Shown here: in pieces, positions 38,801 through 53,200 of the stretch
How positions within the stretch are numbered: the first letter of the stretch is position 1
Layout of the letters: the number at the start of each line of letters is the position of its first letter
From: Erythrophleum ivorense
Taxonomy: Eukaryota > Streptophyta > Magnoliopsida > Fabales > Fabaceae
Direction: 5' to 3'
Length of the DNA: 64,000 nucleotides
Assembly: GCA_026724425.1 (NCBI GenBank)
Contig: JAIUCV010000083.1
Span: 4,588,001-4,652,000 of the forward strand
The notes under the pieces: model-generated
What the model was told of the DNA's origin: nothing
What the model saw: the letters and a program-made list of their open reading frames with translations, nothing else
Databases searched by the model: none
Position numbers and translations under genes: made by a program

Positions 38801-40217
38801 TCCTCTCAAGGAATGAGAATCATGTCACACATGTTGCTCCTCATAGTCCAGTGGAGAACCTAATGCATGTTTGGCTAAGTATGGGTCCGCCTTGATCATT
38901 ACATACACTACAAGTATGTTTCTACATTGTGTGGAGGCATAGAGCTACGATTGGGACTCCTTACTACTTATGTTTCTCTCAGGATGGTAGCTTTGATGTT
39001 CCTCTCAAGGAATGAGAATCATGTCATTCATGTTGCTCTCATAGTCCCGTGGAGAACCTAATGCATGTTTGGCTAAGTATGGGTCCGTCTTGATCATTAC
39101 ATACACTACAAGTATGTTTCTACATTGTGTGGAGGCATAGAGCTACGATTGGGACTCCTTACTAGTAATGTCTCTCTCAGGATGGTAGCTTTGAAGTTCC
39201 TCTCAAGGAATGAGAATCATGACACACATGTTGCTCCTCATAGTCCCGTGGAGAACCTAATGCATGTTTGGCTAACTATGGGTCCGTTTTGATCATTACA
39301 TACACTACAAGTATGTTCCTACATTGTGTGGAGGTATAGAGCTACGATTGGGACTCCTTACTACTTATGTTTCTCTCAGGATGGTAGCTTTGATGTTCCT
39401 CTCAAAGAATGAGAATCATGTCACACATGTTGCTCCTAATAGTCCCGTGGAGAACCTAATGCATGTTTGGCTAAGTATGGGTCCGTCTTGATCATTACAT
39501 ACACTACAAGTATGTTTCTACAATGTGTGGAGGCATAGAGCTACGATTGGGACTCCTTACTAGTAATGTTTCTCTCAGGAGATGGTAGCTTTGAAGTTCC
39601 TCTCAAGGAATGAGAATCATGTCACACATGTTGCTCCTCATAGTACCGTGGAGAACCTAATGCATGTTTGGCTAAGTATGGGTCCGTCTTGATCATTACA
39701 TACACTACAAGTATGTTTCTACATTGTGTGGAGGCATAGAGCTACGATTGGGACTCCTTACTACTTATGTTTCTCTCAGGATGGTAGCTTTGATGTTCCT
39801 CTCAAGGAATGAGAATCATGTCACACATGTTGCTCCTCATAGTCCCGTTGAGAACCTAATGCATGTTTGGCTAAGTATGGGTCCGTCTTGATCATTACAT
39901 ACACTACAAGTATGTTTCTACATTGTGTGGAGGCATAGAGCTACGATTGGGACTCCTTACTACTTATGTTTCTCTCAGGATGGTAGCTTTGATGTTCCTC
40001 TCAAGGAATGAGAATCATGTCACACATGTTGCTCCTCAAAGTCCCGTGTAGAACCTAATGCATGTTTGGCTAAGTATGGGTCCGTCTTGATCATTACATA
40101 CACTACAAGTATGTTTCTACATTGTGTGGAGGCATAGAGCTACGATTGGGACTCCTTACTACTTATGTTTCTCTCAGGATGGTAGCTTTGATGTTCCTCT
40201 CAAGGAATGAGAATTAT
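26894..40217. repeat. Satellite super-unit copy B (67 monomers, 13,324 bp)
   Basis: It starts with a monomer preceded by GAATTATG and ends after monomers with CCCGTTGAG (39846) and CTCAAAGTCCCG. The same start signature returns exactly 13,324 bp later at 40218. Most of the block matches copy C, at an offset of 14,321 bp up to about 30277 and 14,521 bp afterwards; the change is explained by one missing monomer at 30277. Confidence 0.82.
30277..30474. repeat. Chimeric satellite monomer spanning a one-monomer deletion
   Basis: This 198-bp monomer starts like the GCTCTCATAG class but continues with CCCGTGTAG and TAACTTCTCT, features of another class. The monomer expected before it (TTCGCTAAG with CTTCTTAC) is missing here and present at 44598 in the sister super-unit. 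This fits an unequal crossover within the array. Confidence 0.75.
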
Positions 40218-41214
40218 GTCACACATGTTGCTCCTCATAGTCCCGTGGAGAACCTAATGCATGTTTCGCTAAGTATGGGTCCGCCTTGATCATTACATAC
40301 ACTACAAGTATGTTCCTACATTGTGTGGAGGCATAGAGCTACGATTGGGACTCCTTACTAGTAATGTCTCTCTCAGGAGATGGTAGCTTTGAAGTTCCTC
40401 TCAAGGAATGAGAATCATGTCACACATGTTGCTCCTCATAGTCCCGTGGAGAACCTAATGCATGTTTGGCTAACTATGGGTCCGTCTTGATCATTACATA
40501 CACTACAAGTATGTTCCTACATTGTGTGGAGGCATAGAGCTACGATTGGGACTCCATACTACTTATGTTTCTCTCAGAATGGTAGCTTTGAAGTTCCTCT
40601 CAAGGAATGAGAATCATGTCACACATGTTGCTCCTCATAGTCCCGTGTAGAACCTAATGCATGTTTGGCTAACTATGGGTCCGTCTTGATCATTACATAC
40701 ACTACAAGTATGTTTCTACATTGTGTGGAGGCATAGAGCTACGATTGGGACTCCTTACTACTTATGTTTCTCTCAGGATGGTAGCTTTGATGTTCCTCTC
40801 AAGGAATGAGAATCATGTCACACATGTTGCTCCTCAGAGTCCCGTGGAGAACCTAATGCATGTTTGGCTAACTATGGGTCCGTCTTGATCATTACATACA
40901 CTACAAGTATGTTTCTACAATGTGTGGAGGCATAGAGCTACGATTGGGACTCCTTACTAGTAATGTTTCTCTCAGGATGGTAGCTTTGATGTTCCTCTCA
41001 AAGAATGAGAATCATGTCACACATGTTGCTCCTCATAGTCCCGTGGAGAACCTAATGCATGTTTGGCTAAGTATGGGTCCGTCTTGATCATTACATACAC
41101 TACAAGTATGTTTCTACATTGTGTGGAGGCATAGAGCTACGATTGGGACTCCTTACTACTTATGTTTCTCTCAGGATGGTAGCTTTGATGTTCCTCTCAA
41201 GGAATGAGAATCAT
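40218..41214. repeat. Five-monomer linker between super-units, with a chimeric monomer
   Basis: This 997-bp segment interrupts the super-unit order. Its first monomer (40218-40418, 201 bp) has the left half of the TTCGCTAAG/CCGCC type and the right half of the TAGTAATG...CAGGAGATGG type, so it is a recombinant. The next four are standard types in an order not seen in the super-units at this place. It marks an unequal-exchange breakpoint. Confidence 0.75.
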
Positions 41215-44200
41215 GTCACACATGTTGCTCCTCATAGTCCCGTGGAGAACCTAATGCATGTTTCGCTAAGTATGGGTCCGCCTTGATCATTACATACACT
41301 ACAAGTATGTTCCTACATTGTGTGGAGGCATAGAGCTACGATTGGGACTCCTTACTACTTATGTTTCTCTCAGGATGGTAGCTTTGATGTTCCTCTCAAG
41401 GAATGAGAATCATGTCACACATGTTGCTCCTCATAGTCCCGTGTAGAACCTAATGCATGTTTGGCTAACTATGGGTCCGTCTTGATCATTACATACACTA
41501 CAAGTATGTTTCTACATTGTGTGGAGGCATAGAGCTACGATTGGGACTCCTTACTAGTAATGTCTCTCTCAGGATGGTAGCTTTGAAGTTCCTCTCAAGG
41601 AATGAGAATCATGTCACACATGTTGCTCCTCAGAGTCCCGTGGAGAACCTAATGCATGTTTGGCTAACTATGGGTCCGTCTTGATCATTACATACACTAC
41701 AAGTATGTTCCTACATTGTGTGGAGGCATAGAGCTACGATTGGGACTCCTTACTACTTATGTTTCTCTCAGGATGGTAGCTTTGAAGTTCCTCTCAAGGA
41801 ATGATAATCATGTCACACATGTTGCTCCTCATAGTCCCGTGGAGAACCTAATGCATGTTTGGCTAACTATGGGTCCGTCTTGATCATTACATACACTACA
41901 AGTATGTTCCTACATTGTGTGGAGGCATAGAGCTACGATTGGGACTCCATACTACTTATGTTTCTCTCAGAATGGTAGCTTTGAAGTTCCTCTCAAGGAA
42001 TGAGAATCATGTCACACATGTTGCTCCTCATAGTCCCGTGTAGAACCTAATGCATGTTTGGCTAACTATGGGTCCGTCTTGATCATTACATACACTACAA
42101 GTATGTTTCTACATTGTGTGGAGGCATAGAGCTACGATTGGGACTCCTTACTACTTATGTTTCTCTCAGGATGGTAGCTTTGATGTTCCTCTCAAGGAAT
42201 GAGAATCATGTCACACATGTTGCTCCTCAGAGTCCCGTGGAGAACCTAATGCATGTTTGGCTAACTATGGGTCCGTCTTGATCATTACATACACTACAAG
42301 TATGTTTCTACAATGTGTGGAGGCATAGAGCTACGATTGGGACTCCTTACTACTTATGTTTCTCTCAGGATGGTAGCTTTGATGTTCCTCTCAAGGAATG
42401 AGAATCATGTCACACATGTTGCTCCTCATAGTCCCGTTGAGAACCTAATGCATGTTTGGCTAAGTATGGGTCCGTCTTGATCATTACATACACTACAAGT
42501 ATGTTTCTACATTGTGTGGAGGCATAGAGCTACGATTGGGACTCCTTACTACTTATGTTTCTCTCAGGATGGTAGCTTTGATGTTCCTCTCAAGGAATGA
42601 GAATCATGTCACACATGTTGCTCCTCATAGTCCCGTGTAGAACCTAATGCATGTTTGGCTAAGTATGGGTCCGTCTTGATCATTACATACACTACAAGTA
42701 TGTTTCTACATTGTGTGGAGGCATAGAGCTACGATTGGGACTCCTTACTACTTATGTTTCTCTCAGGATGGTAGCTTTGATGTTCCTCTCAAGGAATGAG
42801 AATCATGTCACACATGTTGCTCCTCATAGTCCCGTGGAGAACCTAATGCATGTTTCGCTAAGTATGGGTCCGCCTTGATCATTACATACACTACAAGTAT
42901 GTTCCTACATTGTGTGGAGGCATAGAGCTACGATTGGGACTCCTTACTACTTATGTTTCTCTCAGGATGGTAGCTTTGATGTTCCTCTCAAGGAATGAGA
43001 ATCATGTCACACATGTTGCTCCTCATAGTCCCGTGTAGAACCTAATGCATGTTTGGCTAACTATGGGTCCGTCTTGATCATTACATACACTACAAGTATG
43101 TTTCTACATTGTGTGGAGGCATAGAGCTACGATTGGGACTCCTTACTAGTAATGTCTCTCTCAGGATGGTAGCTTTGAAGTTCCTCTCAAGGAATGAGAA
43201 TCATGTCACACATGTTGCTCCTCAGAGTCCCGTGGAGAACCTAATGCATGTTTGGCTAACTATGGGTCCGTCTTGATCATTACATACACTACAAGTATGT
43301 TCCTACATTGTGTGGAGGCATAGAGCTACGATTGGGACTCCTTACTACTTATGTTTCTCTCAGGATGGTAGCTTTGAAGTTCCTCTCAAGGAATGAGAAT
43401 CATGTCACACATGTTGCTCCTCATAGTCCCGTGGAGAACCTAATGCATGTTTGGCTAACTATGGGTCCGTCTTGATCATTACATACACTACAAGTATGTT
43501 CCTACATTGTGTGGAGGCATAGAGCTACGATTGGGACTCCATACTAATTATGTTTCTCTCAGAATGGTAGCTTTGAAGTTCCTCTCAAGGAATGAGAATC
43601 ATGTCACACATGTTGCTCCTCATAGTCCCGTGTAGAACCTAATGCATGTTTGGCTAACTATGGGTCCGTCTTGATCATTACATACACTACAAGTATGTTT
43701 CTACATTGTGTGGAGGCATAGAGCTACGATTGGGACTCCTTACTACTTATGTTTCTCTCAGGATGGTAGCTTTGATGTTCCTCTCAAGGAATGAGAATCA
43801 TGTCACACATGTTGCTCCTCAGAGTCCCGTGGAGAACCTAATGCATGTTTGGCTAACTATGGGTCCGTCTTGATCATTACATACACTACAAGTATGTTTC
43901 TACAATGTGTGGAGGCATAGAGCTACGATTGGGACTCCTTACTACTTATGTTTCTCTCAGGATGGTAGCTTTGATGTTCCTCTCAAGGAATGAGAATCAT
44001 GTCACACATGTTGCTCCTCATAGTCCCGGGTAGAACCTAATGCATGTTTGGCTAACTATGGGTCCGTCTTGATCATTACATACACTACAAGTATGTTTCT
44101 ACATTGTGTGGAGGCATAGAGCTACGATTGGGACTCCTTACTACTTATGTTTCTCTCAGGATGGTAGCTTTGATGTTCCTCTCAAGGAATGAGAATCATG

Positions 44201-47200
44201 TCACACATGTTGCTCCTCAGAGTCCCGTGGAGAACCTAATGCATGTTTGGCTAACTATGGGTCCGTCTTGATCATTACATACACTACAAGTATGTTTCTA
44301 CAATGTGTGGAGGCATAGAGCTACGATTGGGACTCCTTACTAGTAATGTTTCTCTCAGGATGGTAGCTTTGATGTGCCTCTCAAAGAATGAGAATCATGT
44401 CACACATGTTGCTCCTCATAGTCCCGTGGAGAACCTAATGCATGTTTGGCTAAGTATGGGTCCGTCTTGATCATTACATACACTACAAGTATGTTTCTAC
44501 AATGTGTGGAGGCATAGAGCTACGATTGGGACTCCTTACTACTTATGTTTCTCTCAGGATGGTAGCTTTGATGTTCCTCTCAAGGAATGAGAATCATGTC
44601 ACACATGTTGCTCCTCATAGTCCCGTGGAGAACCTAATGCATGTTTCGCTAAGTATGGGTCCGCCTTGATCATTACATACACTACAAGTATGTTCCTACA
44701 TTGTGTGGAGGCATAGAGCTACGATTGGGACTTCTTACTACTTATGTTTCTCTCAGGATGGTAGCTTTGATGTTCCTCTCAAGGAATGAGAATCATGTCA
44801 CACATGTTGCTCCTCATAGTCCCGTGTAGAACCTAATGCATGTTTGGCTAACTATGGGTCCGTCTTGATCATTACATACACTACAAGTATGTTTCTACAT
44901 TGTGTGGAGGCATAGAGCTACGATTGGGACTCCTTACTAGTAACTTCTCTCTCAGGATGGTAGCTTTGAAGTTCCTCTCAAGGAATGAGAATCATGTCAC
45001 ACATGTTGCTCCTCAGAGTCCCGTGGAGAACCTAATGCATGTTTGGCTAACTATGGGTCCGTCTTGATCATTACATACACTACAAGTATGTTCCTACATT
45101 GTGTGGAGGCATAGAGCTACGATTGGGACTCCTTACTACTTATATTTCTCTCAGGATGGTAGCTTTGATGTTCCTCTCAAGGAATGAGAATCATGTCACA
45201 CATGTTGCTCCTCATAGTCCCGTGTAGAACCTAATGCATGTTTGGCTAACTATGGGTCCGTCTTGATCATTACATACACTACAAGTATGTTTCTACATTG
45301 TGTGGAGGCATAGAACTACGATTGGGACTCCTTACTAGTAATGTCTCTCTCAGGATGGTAGCTTTGAAGTTCCTCTCAAGGAATGAGAATCATGTCACAC
45401 ATGTTGCTCCTCATAGTCCCGTGGAGAACCTAATGCATGTTTGGTTAACTATGGGTCCGTCTTGATCATTACATACACTACAAGTATGTTCCTACATTGT
45501 GTGGAGGCATAGAGCTACGATTGGGACTCCATACTACTTATGTTTCTCTCAGAATGGTAGCTTTGAAGTTCCTCTCAAGGAATGAGAATCATGTCACACA
45601 TGTTGCTCCTCATAGTCCCGTGTAGAACCTAATGCATGTTTGGCTAACTATGGGTCCGTCTTGATCATTACATACACTACAAGTATGTTTCTACATTGTG
45701 TGGAGGCATAGAGCTACGATTGGGACTCCTTACTACTTATGTTTCTCTCAGGATGGTAGCTTTGATGTTCCTCTCAAGGAATGAGAATCATGTCATTCAT
45801 GTTGCTCTCATAGTCCCGTGGAGAACCTAATGCATGTTTGGCTAAGTATGGGTCCGTCTTGATCATTACATACACTACAAGTATGTTTCTACATTGTGTG
45901 GAGGCATAGAGCTACGATTGGGACTCCTTACTACTTATGTTTCTCTCAGGATGGTAGCTTTGATGTTCCTCTCAAGGAATGAGAATCATGTCACACATGT
46001 TGCTCTCATAGTCCCGTGGAGAACCTAATGCATGTTTGGCTAAGTATGGGTCCGTCTTGATCATTACATACACTACAAGTATGTTCCTACATTGTGTGGA
46101 GGCATAGAGCTACGATTGGGACTCCATACTACTTATGTTTCTCTCAGAATGGTAGCTTTGAAGTTCCTCTCAAGGAATGAGAATCATGTCACACATGTTG
46201 CTCCTCATAGTCCCGTGTAGAACCTAATGCATGTTTGGCTAACTATGGGTCCGTCTTGATCATTACATACACTACAAGTATGTTTCTACAATGTGTGGAG
46301 GCATAGAGCTACGATTGGGACTCCTTACTACTTATGTTTCTCTCAGGATGGTAGCTTTGATGTTCCTCTCAAGGAATGAGAATCATGTCACACATGTTGC
46401 TCCTCATAGTCCCGGGTAGAACCTAATGCATGTTTGGCTAACTATGGGTCCGTCTTGATCATTACATACACTACAAGTATGTTTCTACATTGTGTGGAGG
46501 CATAGAGCTACGATTGGGACTCCTTACTACTTATGTTTCTCTCAGGATGGTAGCTTTGATGTTCCTCTCAAGGAATGAGAATCATGTCACACATGTTGCT
46601 CCTCAGAGTCCCGTGGAGAACCTAATGCATGTTTGGCTAACTATGGGTCCGTCTTGATCATTACATACACTACAAGTATGTTTCTACAATGTGTGGAGGC
46701 ATAGAGCTACGATTGGGACTCCTTACTAGTAATGTTTCTCTCAGGATGGTAGCTTTGATGTGCCTCTCAAAGAATGAGAATCATGTCACACATGTTGCTC
46801 CTCATAGTCCCGTGGAGAACCTAATGCATGTTTGGCTAAGTATGGGTCCGTCTTGATCATTACATACACTACAAGTATGTTTCTACAATGTGTGGAGGCA
46901 TAGAGCTACGATTGGGACTCCTTACTACTTATGTTTCTCTCAGGATGGTAGCTTTGATGTTCCTCTCAAGGAATGAGAATCATGTCACACATGTTGCTCC
47001 TCATAGTCCCGTGGAGAACCTAATGCATGTTTCGCTAAGTATGGGTCCGCCTTGATCATTACATACACTACAAGTATGTTCCTACATTGTGTGGAGGCAT
47101 AGAGCTACGATTGGGACTTCTTACTACTTATGTTTCTCTCAGGATGGTAGCTTTGATGTTCCTCTCAAGGAATGAGAATCATGTCACACATGTTGCTCCT

Positions 47201-50200
47201 CATAGTCCCGTGTAGAACCTAATGCATGTTTGGCTAACTATGGGTCCGTCTTGATCATTACATACACTACAAGTATGTTTCTACATTGTGTGGAGGCATA
47301 GAGCTACGATTGGGACTCCTTACTAGTAACTTCTCTCTCAGGATGGTAGCTTTGAAGTTCCTCTCAAGGAATGAGAATCATGTCACACATGTTGCTCCTC
47401 AGAGTCCCGTGGAGAACCTAATGCATGTTTGGCTAACTATGGGTCCGTCTTGATCATTACATACACTACAAGTATGTTCCTACATTGTGTGGAGGCATAG
47501 AGCTACGATTGGGACTCCTTACTACTTATATTTCTCTCAGGATGGTAGCTTTGATGTTCCTCTCAAGGAATGAGAATCATGTCACACATGTTGCTCCTCA
47601 TAGTCCCGTGTAGAACCTAATGCATGTTTGGCTAACTATGGGTCCGTCTTGATCATTACATACACTACAAGTATGTTTCTACATTGTGTGGAGGCATAGA
47701 ACTACGATTGGGACTCCTTACTAGTAATGTCTCTCTCAGGATGGTAGCTTTGAAGTTCCTCTCAAGGAATGAGAATCATGTCACACATGTTGCTCCTCAT
47801 AGTCCCGTGGAGAACCTAATGCATGTTTGGTTAACTATGGGTCCGTCTTGATCATTACATACACTACAAGTATGTTCCTACATTGTGTGGAGGCATAGAG
47901 CTACGATTGGGACTCCATACTACTTATGTTTCTCTCAGAATGGTAGCTTTGAAGTTCCTCTCAAGGAATGAGAATCATGTCACACATGTTGCTCCTCATA
48001 GTCCCGTGTAGAACCTAATGCATGTTTGGCTAACTATGGGTCCGTCTTGATCATTACATACACTACAAGTATGTTTCTACATTGTGTGGAGGCATAGAGC
48101 TACGATTGGGACTCCTTACTACTTATGTTTCTCTCAGGATGGTAGCTTTGATGTTCCTCTCAAGGAATGAGAATCATGTCATTCATGTTGCTCTCATAGT
48201 CCCGTGGAGAACCTAATGCATGTTTGGCTAAGTATGGGTCCGTCTTGATCATTACATACACTACAAGTATGTTTCTACATTGTGTGGAGGCATAGAGCTA
48301 CGATTGGGACTCCTTACTACTTATGTTTCTCTCAGGATGGTAGCTTTGATGTTCCTCTCAAGGAATGAGAATCATGTCACACATGTTGCTCTCATAGTCC
48401 CGTGGAGAACCTAATGCATGTTTGGCTAAGTATGGGTCCGTCTTGATCATTACATACACTACAAGTATGTTCCTACATTGTGTGGAGGCATAGAGCTACG
48501 ATTGGGACTCCATACTACTTATGTTTCTCTCAGAATGGTAGCTTTGAAGTTCCTCTCAAGGAATGAGAATCATGTCACACATGTTGCTCCTCATAGTCCC
48601 GTGGAGAACCTAATGCATGTTTGGCTAAGTATGGGTCCGTCTTGATCATTACATACACTACAAGTATGTTTCTACATTGTGTGGAGGCATAGAGCTACGA
48701 TTGGGACTCCTTACTAGTAATGTCTCTCTCAGGATGGTAGCTTTGAAGTTCCTCTCAAGGAATGAGAATCATGTCACACATGTTGCTCCTCATAGTCCCG
48801 TGGAGAACCTAATGCATGTTTGGCTAACTATGGGTCCGTTTTGATCATTACATACACTACAAGTATGTTCCTACATTGTGTGGAGGTATAGAGCTACGAT
48901 TGGGACTCCTTACTACTTATGTTTCTCTCAGGATGGTAGGTTTGATGTTCCTCTCAAGGAATGAGAATCATGTCATTCATGTTGCTCTCATAGTCCCGTG
49001 GAGAACCTAATGCATGTTTGGCTAAGTATGGGTCCGTCTTGATCATTACATACACTACAAGTATGTTTCTACATTGTGTGGAGGCATAGAGCTACGATTG
49101 GGACTCCTTACTACTTATGTTTCTCTCAGGATGGTAGCTTTGATGTTCCTCTCAAGGAATGAGAATCATGTCACACATGTTGCTCTCATAGTCCCGTGGA
49201 GAACCTAATGCATGTTTGGCTAAGTATGGGTCCGTCTTGATCATTACATACACTACAAGTATGTTCCTACATTGTGTGGAGGCATAGAGCTACGATTGGG
49301 ACTCCATACTACTTATGTTTCTCTCAGAATGGTAGCTTTGAAGTTCCTCTCAAGGAATGAGAATCATGTCACACATGTTGCTCCTCATAGTCCCGTGTAG
49401 AACCTAATGCATGTTTGGCTAACTATGGGTCCGTCTTGATCATTACATACACTACAAGTATGTTTCTACATTGTGTGGAGGCATAGAGCTACGATTGGGA
49501 CTCCTTACTACTTATGTTTCTCTCAGGATGGTAGCTTTGATGTTCCTCTCAAGGAATGAGAATCATGTCACACATGTTGCTCCTCAGAGTCCCGTGGAGA
49601 ACCTAATGCATGTTTGGCTAACTATGGGTCCGTCTTGATCATTACATACACTACAAGTATGTTTCTACAATGTGTGGAGGCATAGAGCTACGATTGGGAC
49701 TCCTTACTACTTATGTTTCTCTCAGGATGGTAGCTTTGATGTTCCTCTCAAGGAATGAGAATCATGTCACACTTGTTGCTCCTCATAGTCCCGTGTAGAA
49801 CCTAATGCATGTTTGGCTAACTATGGGTCCGTCTTGATCATTACATACACTACAAGTATGTTTCTACATTGTGTGGAGGCATAGAGCTACGATTGGGACT
49901 CCTTACTACTTATGTTTCTCTCAGGATGGTAGCTTTGATGTTCCTCTCAAGGAATGAGAATCATGTCACACATGTTGCTCCTCAGAGTCCCGTGGAGAAC
50001 CTAATGCATGTTTGGCTAACTATGGGTCCGTCTTGATCATTACATACACTACAAGTATGTTTCTACAATGTGTGGAGGCATAGAGCTACGATTGGGACTC
50101 CTTACTAGTAATGTTTCTCTCAGGATGGTAGCTTTGATGTTCCTCTCAAAGAATGAGAATCATGTCACACATGTTGCTCCTCATAGTCCCGTGGAGAACC

Positions 50201-53200
50201 TAATGCATGTTTGGCTAAGTATGGGCCTGTCTTGATCATTACATACACTACAAGTATGTTTCTACAATGTGTGGAGGCATAGAGCTACGATTGGGACTCC
50301 TTACTACTTATGTTTCTCTCAGGATGGTAGCTTTGATGTTCCTCTCAAGGAATGAGAATCATGTCACACATGTTGCTCCTCATAGTCCCGTGGAGAACCT
50401 AATGCATGTTTCGCTAAGTATGGGTCCGCCTTGATCATTACATACACTACAAGTATGTTCCTACATTGTGTGGAGGCATAGAGCTACGATTGGGACTCCT
50501 TACTACTTATGTTTCTCTCAGGATGGTAGCTTTGATGTTCCTCTCAAGGAATGAGAATCATGTCACACATGTTGCTCCTCATAGTCCCGTGTAGAACCTA
50601 ATGCATGTTTGGCTAACTATGGGTCCGTCTTGATCATTACATACACTACAAGTATGTTTCTACATTGTGTGGAGGCATAGAGCTACGATTGGGACTCCTT
50701 ACTAGTAACTTCTCTCTCAGGATGGTAGCTTTGAAGTTCCTCTCAAGGAATGAGAATCATGTCACACATGTTGCTCCTCAGAGTCCCGTGGAGAACCTAA
50801 TGCATGTTTGGCTAACTATGGGTCCGTCTTGATCATTACATACACTACAAGTATGTTTCTACATTGTGTGGAGGCATAGAGCTACGATTGGGACTCCTTA
50901 CTACTTATGTTTCTCTCAGGATGGTAGCTTTGATGTTCCTCTCAAGGAATGAGAATCATGTCATTCATGTTGCTCTCATAGTCCCGAGGAGAACCTAATG
51001 CATGTTTGGCTAAGTATGGGTCCGTCTTGATCATTACATACACTACAAGTATGTTTCTACATTGTGTGGAGGCATAGAGCTACGATTGGGACTCCTTACT
51101 AGTAATGTCTCTCTCAGGATGGTAGCTTTGAAGTTCCTCTCAAGGAATGAGAATCATGTCACACATGTTGCTCCTCATAGTCCCGTGGAGAACCTAATGC
51201 ATGTTTGGCTAACTATGGGTCCGTTTTGATCATTACATACACTACAAGTATGTTCCTACATTGTGTGGAGGTATAGAGCTACGATTGGGACTCCTTACTA
51301 CTTATGTTTCTCTCAGGATGGTAGCTTTGATGTTCCTCTCAAGGAATGAGAATCATGTCATTCATGTTGCTCTCATAGTCCCGTGGAGAACCTAATGCAT
51401 GTTTGGCTAAGTATGGGTCCGTCTTGATCATTACATACACTACAAGTATGTTTCTACATTGTGTGGAGGCATAGAGCTACGATTGGGACTCCTTACTACT
51501 TATGTTTCTCTCAGGATGGTAGCTTTGATGTTCCTCTCAAGGAATGAGAATCATGTCACACATGTTGCTCTCATAGTCCCGTGGAGAACCTAATGCATGT
51601 TTGGCTAAGTATGGGTCCGTCTTGATCATTACATACACTACAAGTATGTTCCTACATTGTGTGGAGGCATAGAGCTACGATTGGGACTCCATACTACTTA
51701 TGTTTCTCTCAGAATGGTAGCTTTGAAGTTCCTCTCAAGGAATGAGAATCATGTCACACATGTTGCTCCTCATAGTCCCGTGTAGAACCTAATGCATGTT
51801 TGGCTAACTATGGGTCCGTCTTGATCATTACATACACTACAAGTATGTTTCTACATTGTGTGGAGGCATAGAGCTACGATTGGGACTCCTTACTACTTAT
51901 GTTTCTCTCAGGATGGTAGCTTTGATGTTCCTCTCAAGGAATGAGAATCATGTCACACATGTTGCTCCTCATAGTCCCGTGGAGAACCTAATGCATGTTT
52001 GGCTAACTATGGGTCCGTCTTGATCATTACATACACTACAAGTATGTTTCTACAATGTGTGGAGGCATAGAGCTACGATTGGGACTCCTTACTACTTATG
52101 TTTCTCTCAGGATGGTAGCTTTGATGTTCCTCTCAAGGAATGAGAATCATGGCACACTTGTTGCTCCTCATAGTCCCGTGTAGAACCTAATGCATGTTTG
52201 GCTAACTATGGGTCCGTCTTGATCATTACATACACTACAAGTATGTTTCTACATTGTGTGGAGGCATAGAGCTACGATTGGGACTCCTTACTACTTATGT
52301 TTCTCTCAGGATGGTAGCTTTGATGTTCCTCTCAAGGAATGAGAATCATGTCACACATGTTGCTCCTCAGAATCCCGTGGAGAACCTAATGCATGTTTGG
52401 CTAACTATGGGTCCGTCTTGATCATTACATACACTACAAGTATGTTTCTACAATGTGTGGAGGCATAGAGCTACGATTGGGACTCCTTACTAGTAATGTT
52501 TCTCTCAGGATGGTAGCTTTGATGTTCCTCTCAAAGAATGAGAATCATGTCACACATGTTGCTCCTCATAGTCCCGTGGAGAACCTAATGCATGTTTGGC
52601 TAAGTATGGGTCTGTCTTGATCATTATATACACTACAAGTATGTTTCTACAATGTGTGGAGGCATAGAGCTACGATTGGGACTCCTTACTACTTATGTTT
52701 CTCTCAGGATGGTAGCTTTGATGTTCCTCTCAAGGAATGAGAATCATGTCACACATGTTGCTCCTCATAGTCCCGTGGAGAACCTAATGCATGTTTGGCT
52801 AACTATGGGTCCGTCTTGATCATTACATACACTACAAGTATGTTCCTACATTGTGTGGAGGCATAGAGCTACGATTGGGACTCCATACTACTTATGTTTC
52901 TCTCAGAATGGTAGCTTTGAAGTTCCTCTCAAGGAATGAGAATCATGTCACACATGTTGCTCCTCATAGTCCCGTGTAGAACCTAATGCATGTTTGGCTA
53001 ACTATGGGTCCGTCTTGATCATTACATACACTACAAGTATGTTTCTACATTGTGTGGAGGCATAGAGCTACGATTGGGACTCCTTACTAGTAATGTCTCT
53101 CTCAGGATGGTAGCTTTGGTGTTCTTCACAAGGAATGATAATCATGTCACACATGTTGCTCCTCATAGTCCCGTGGAGAACCTAATGCATGTTTGGCTAA

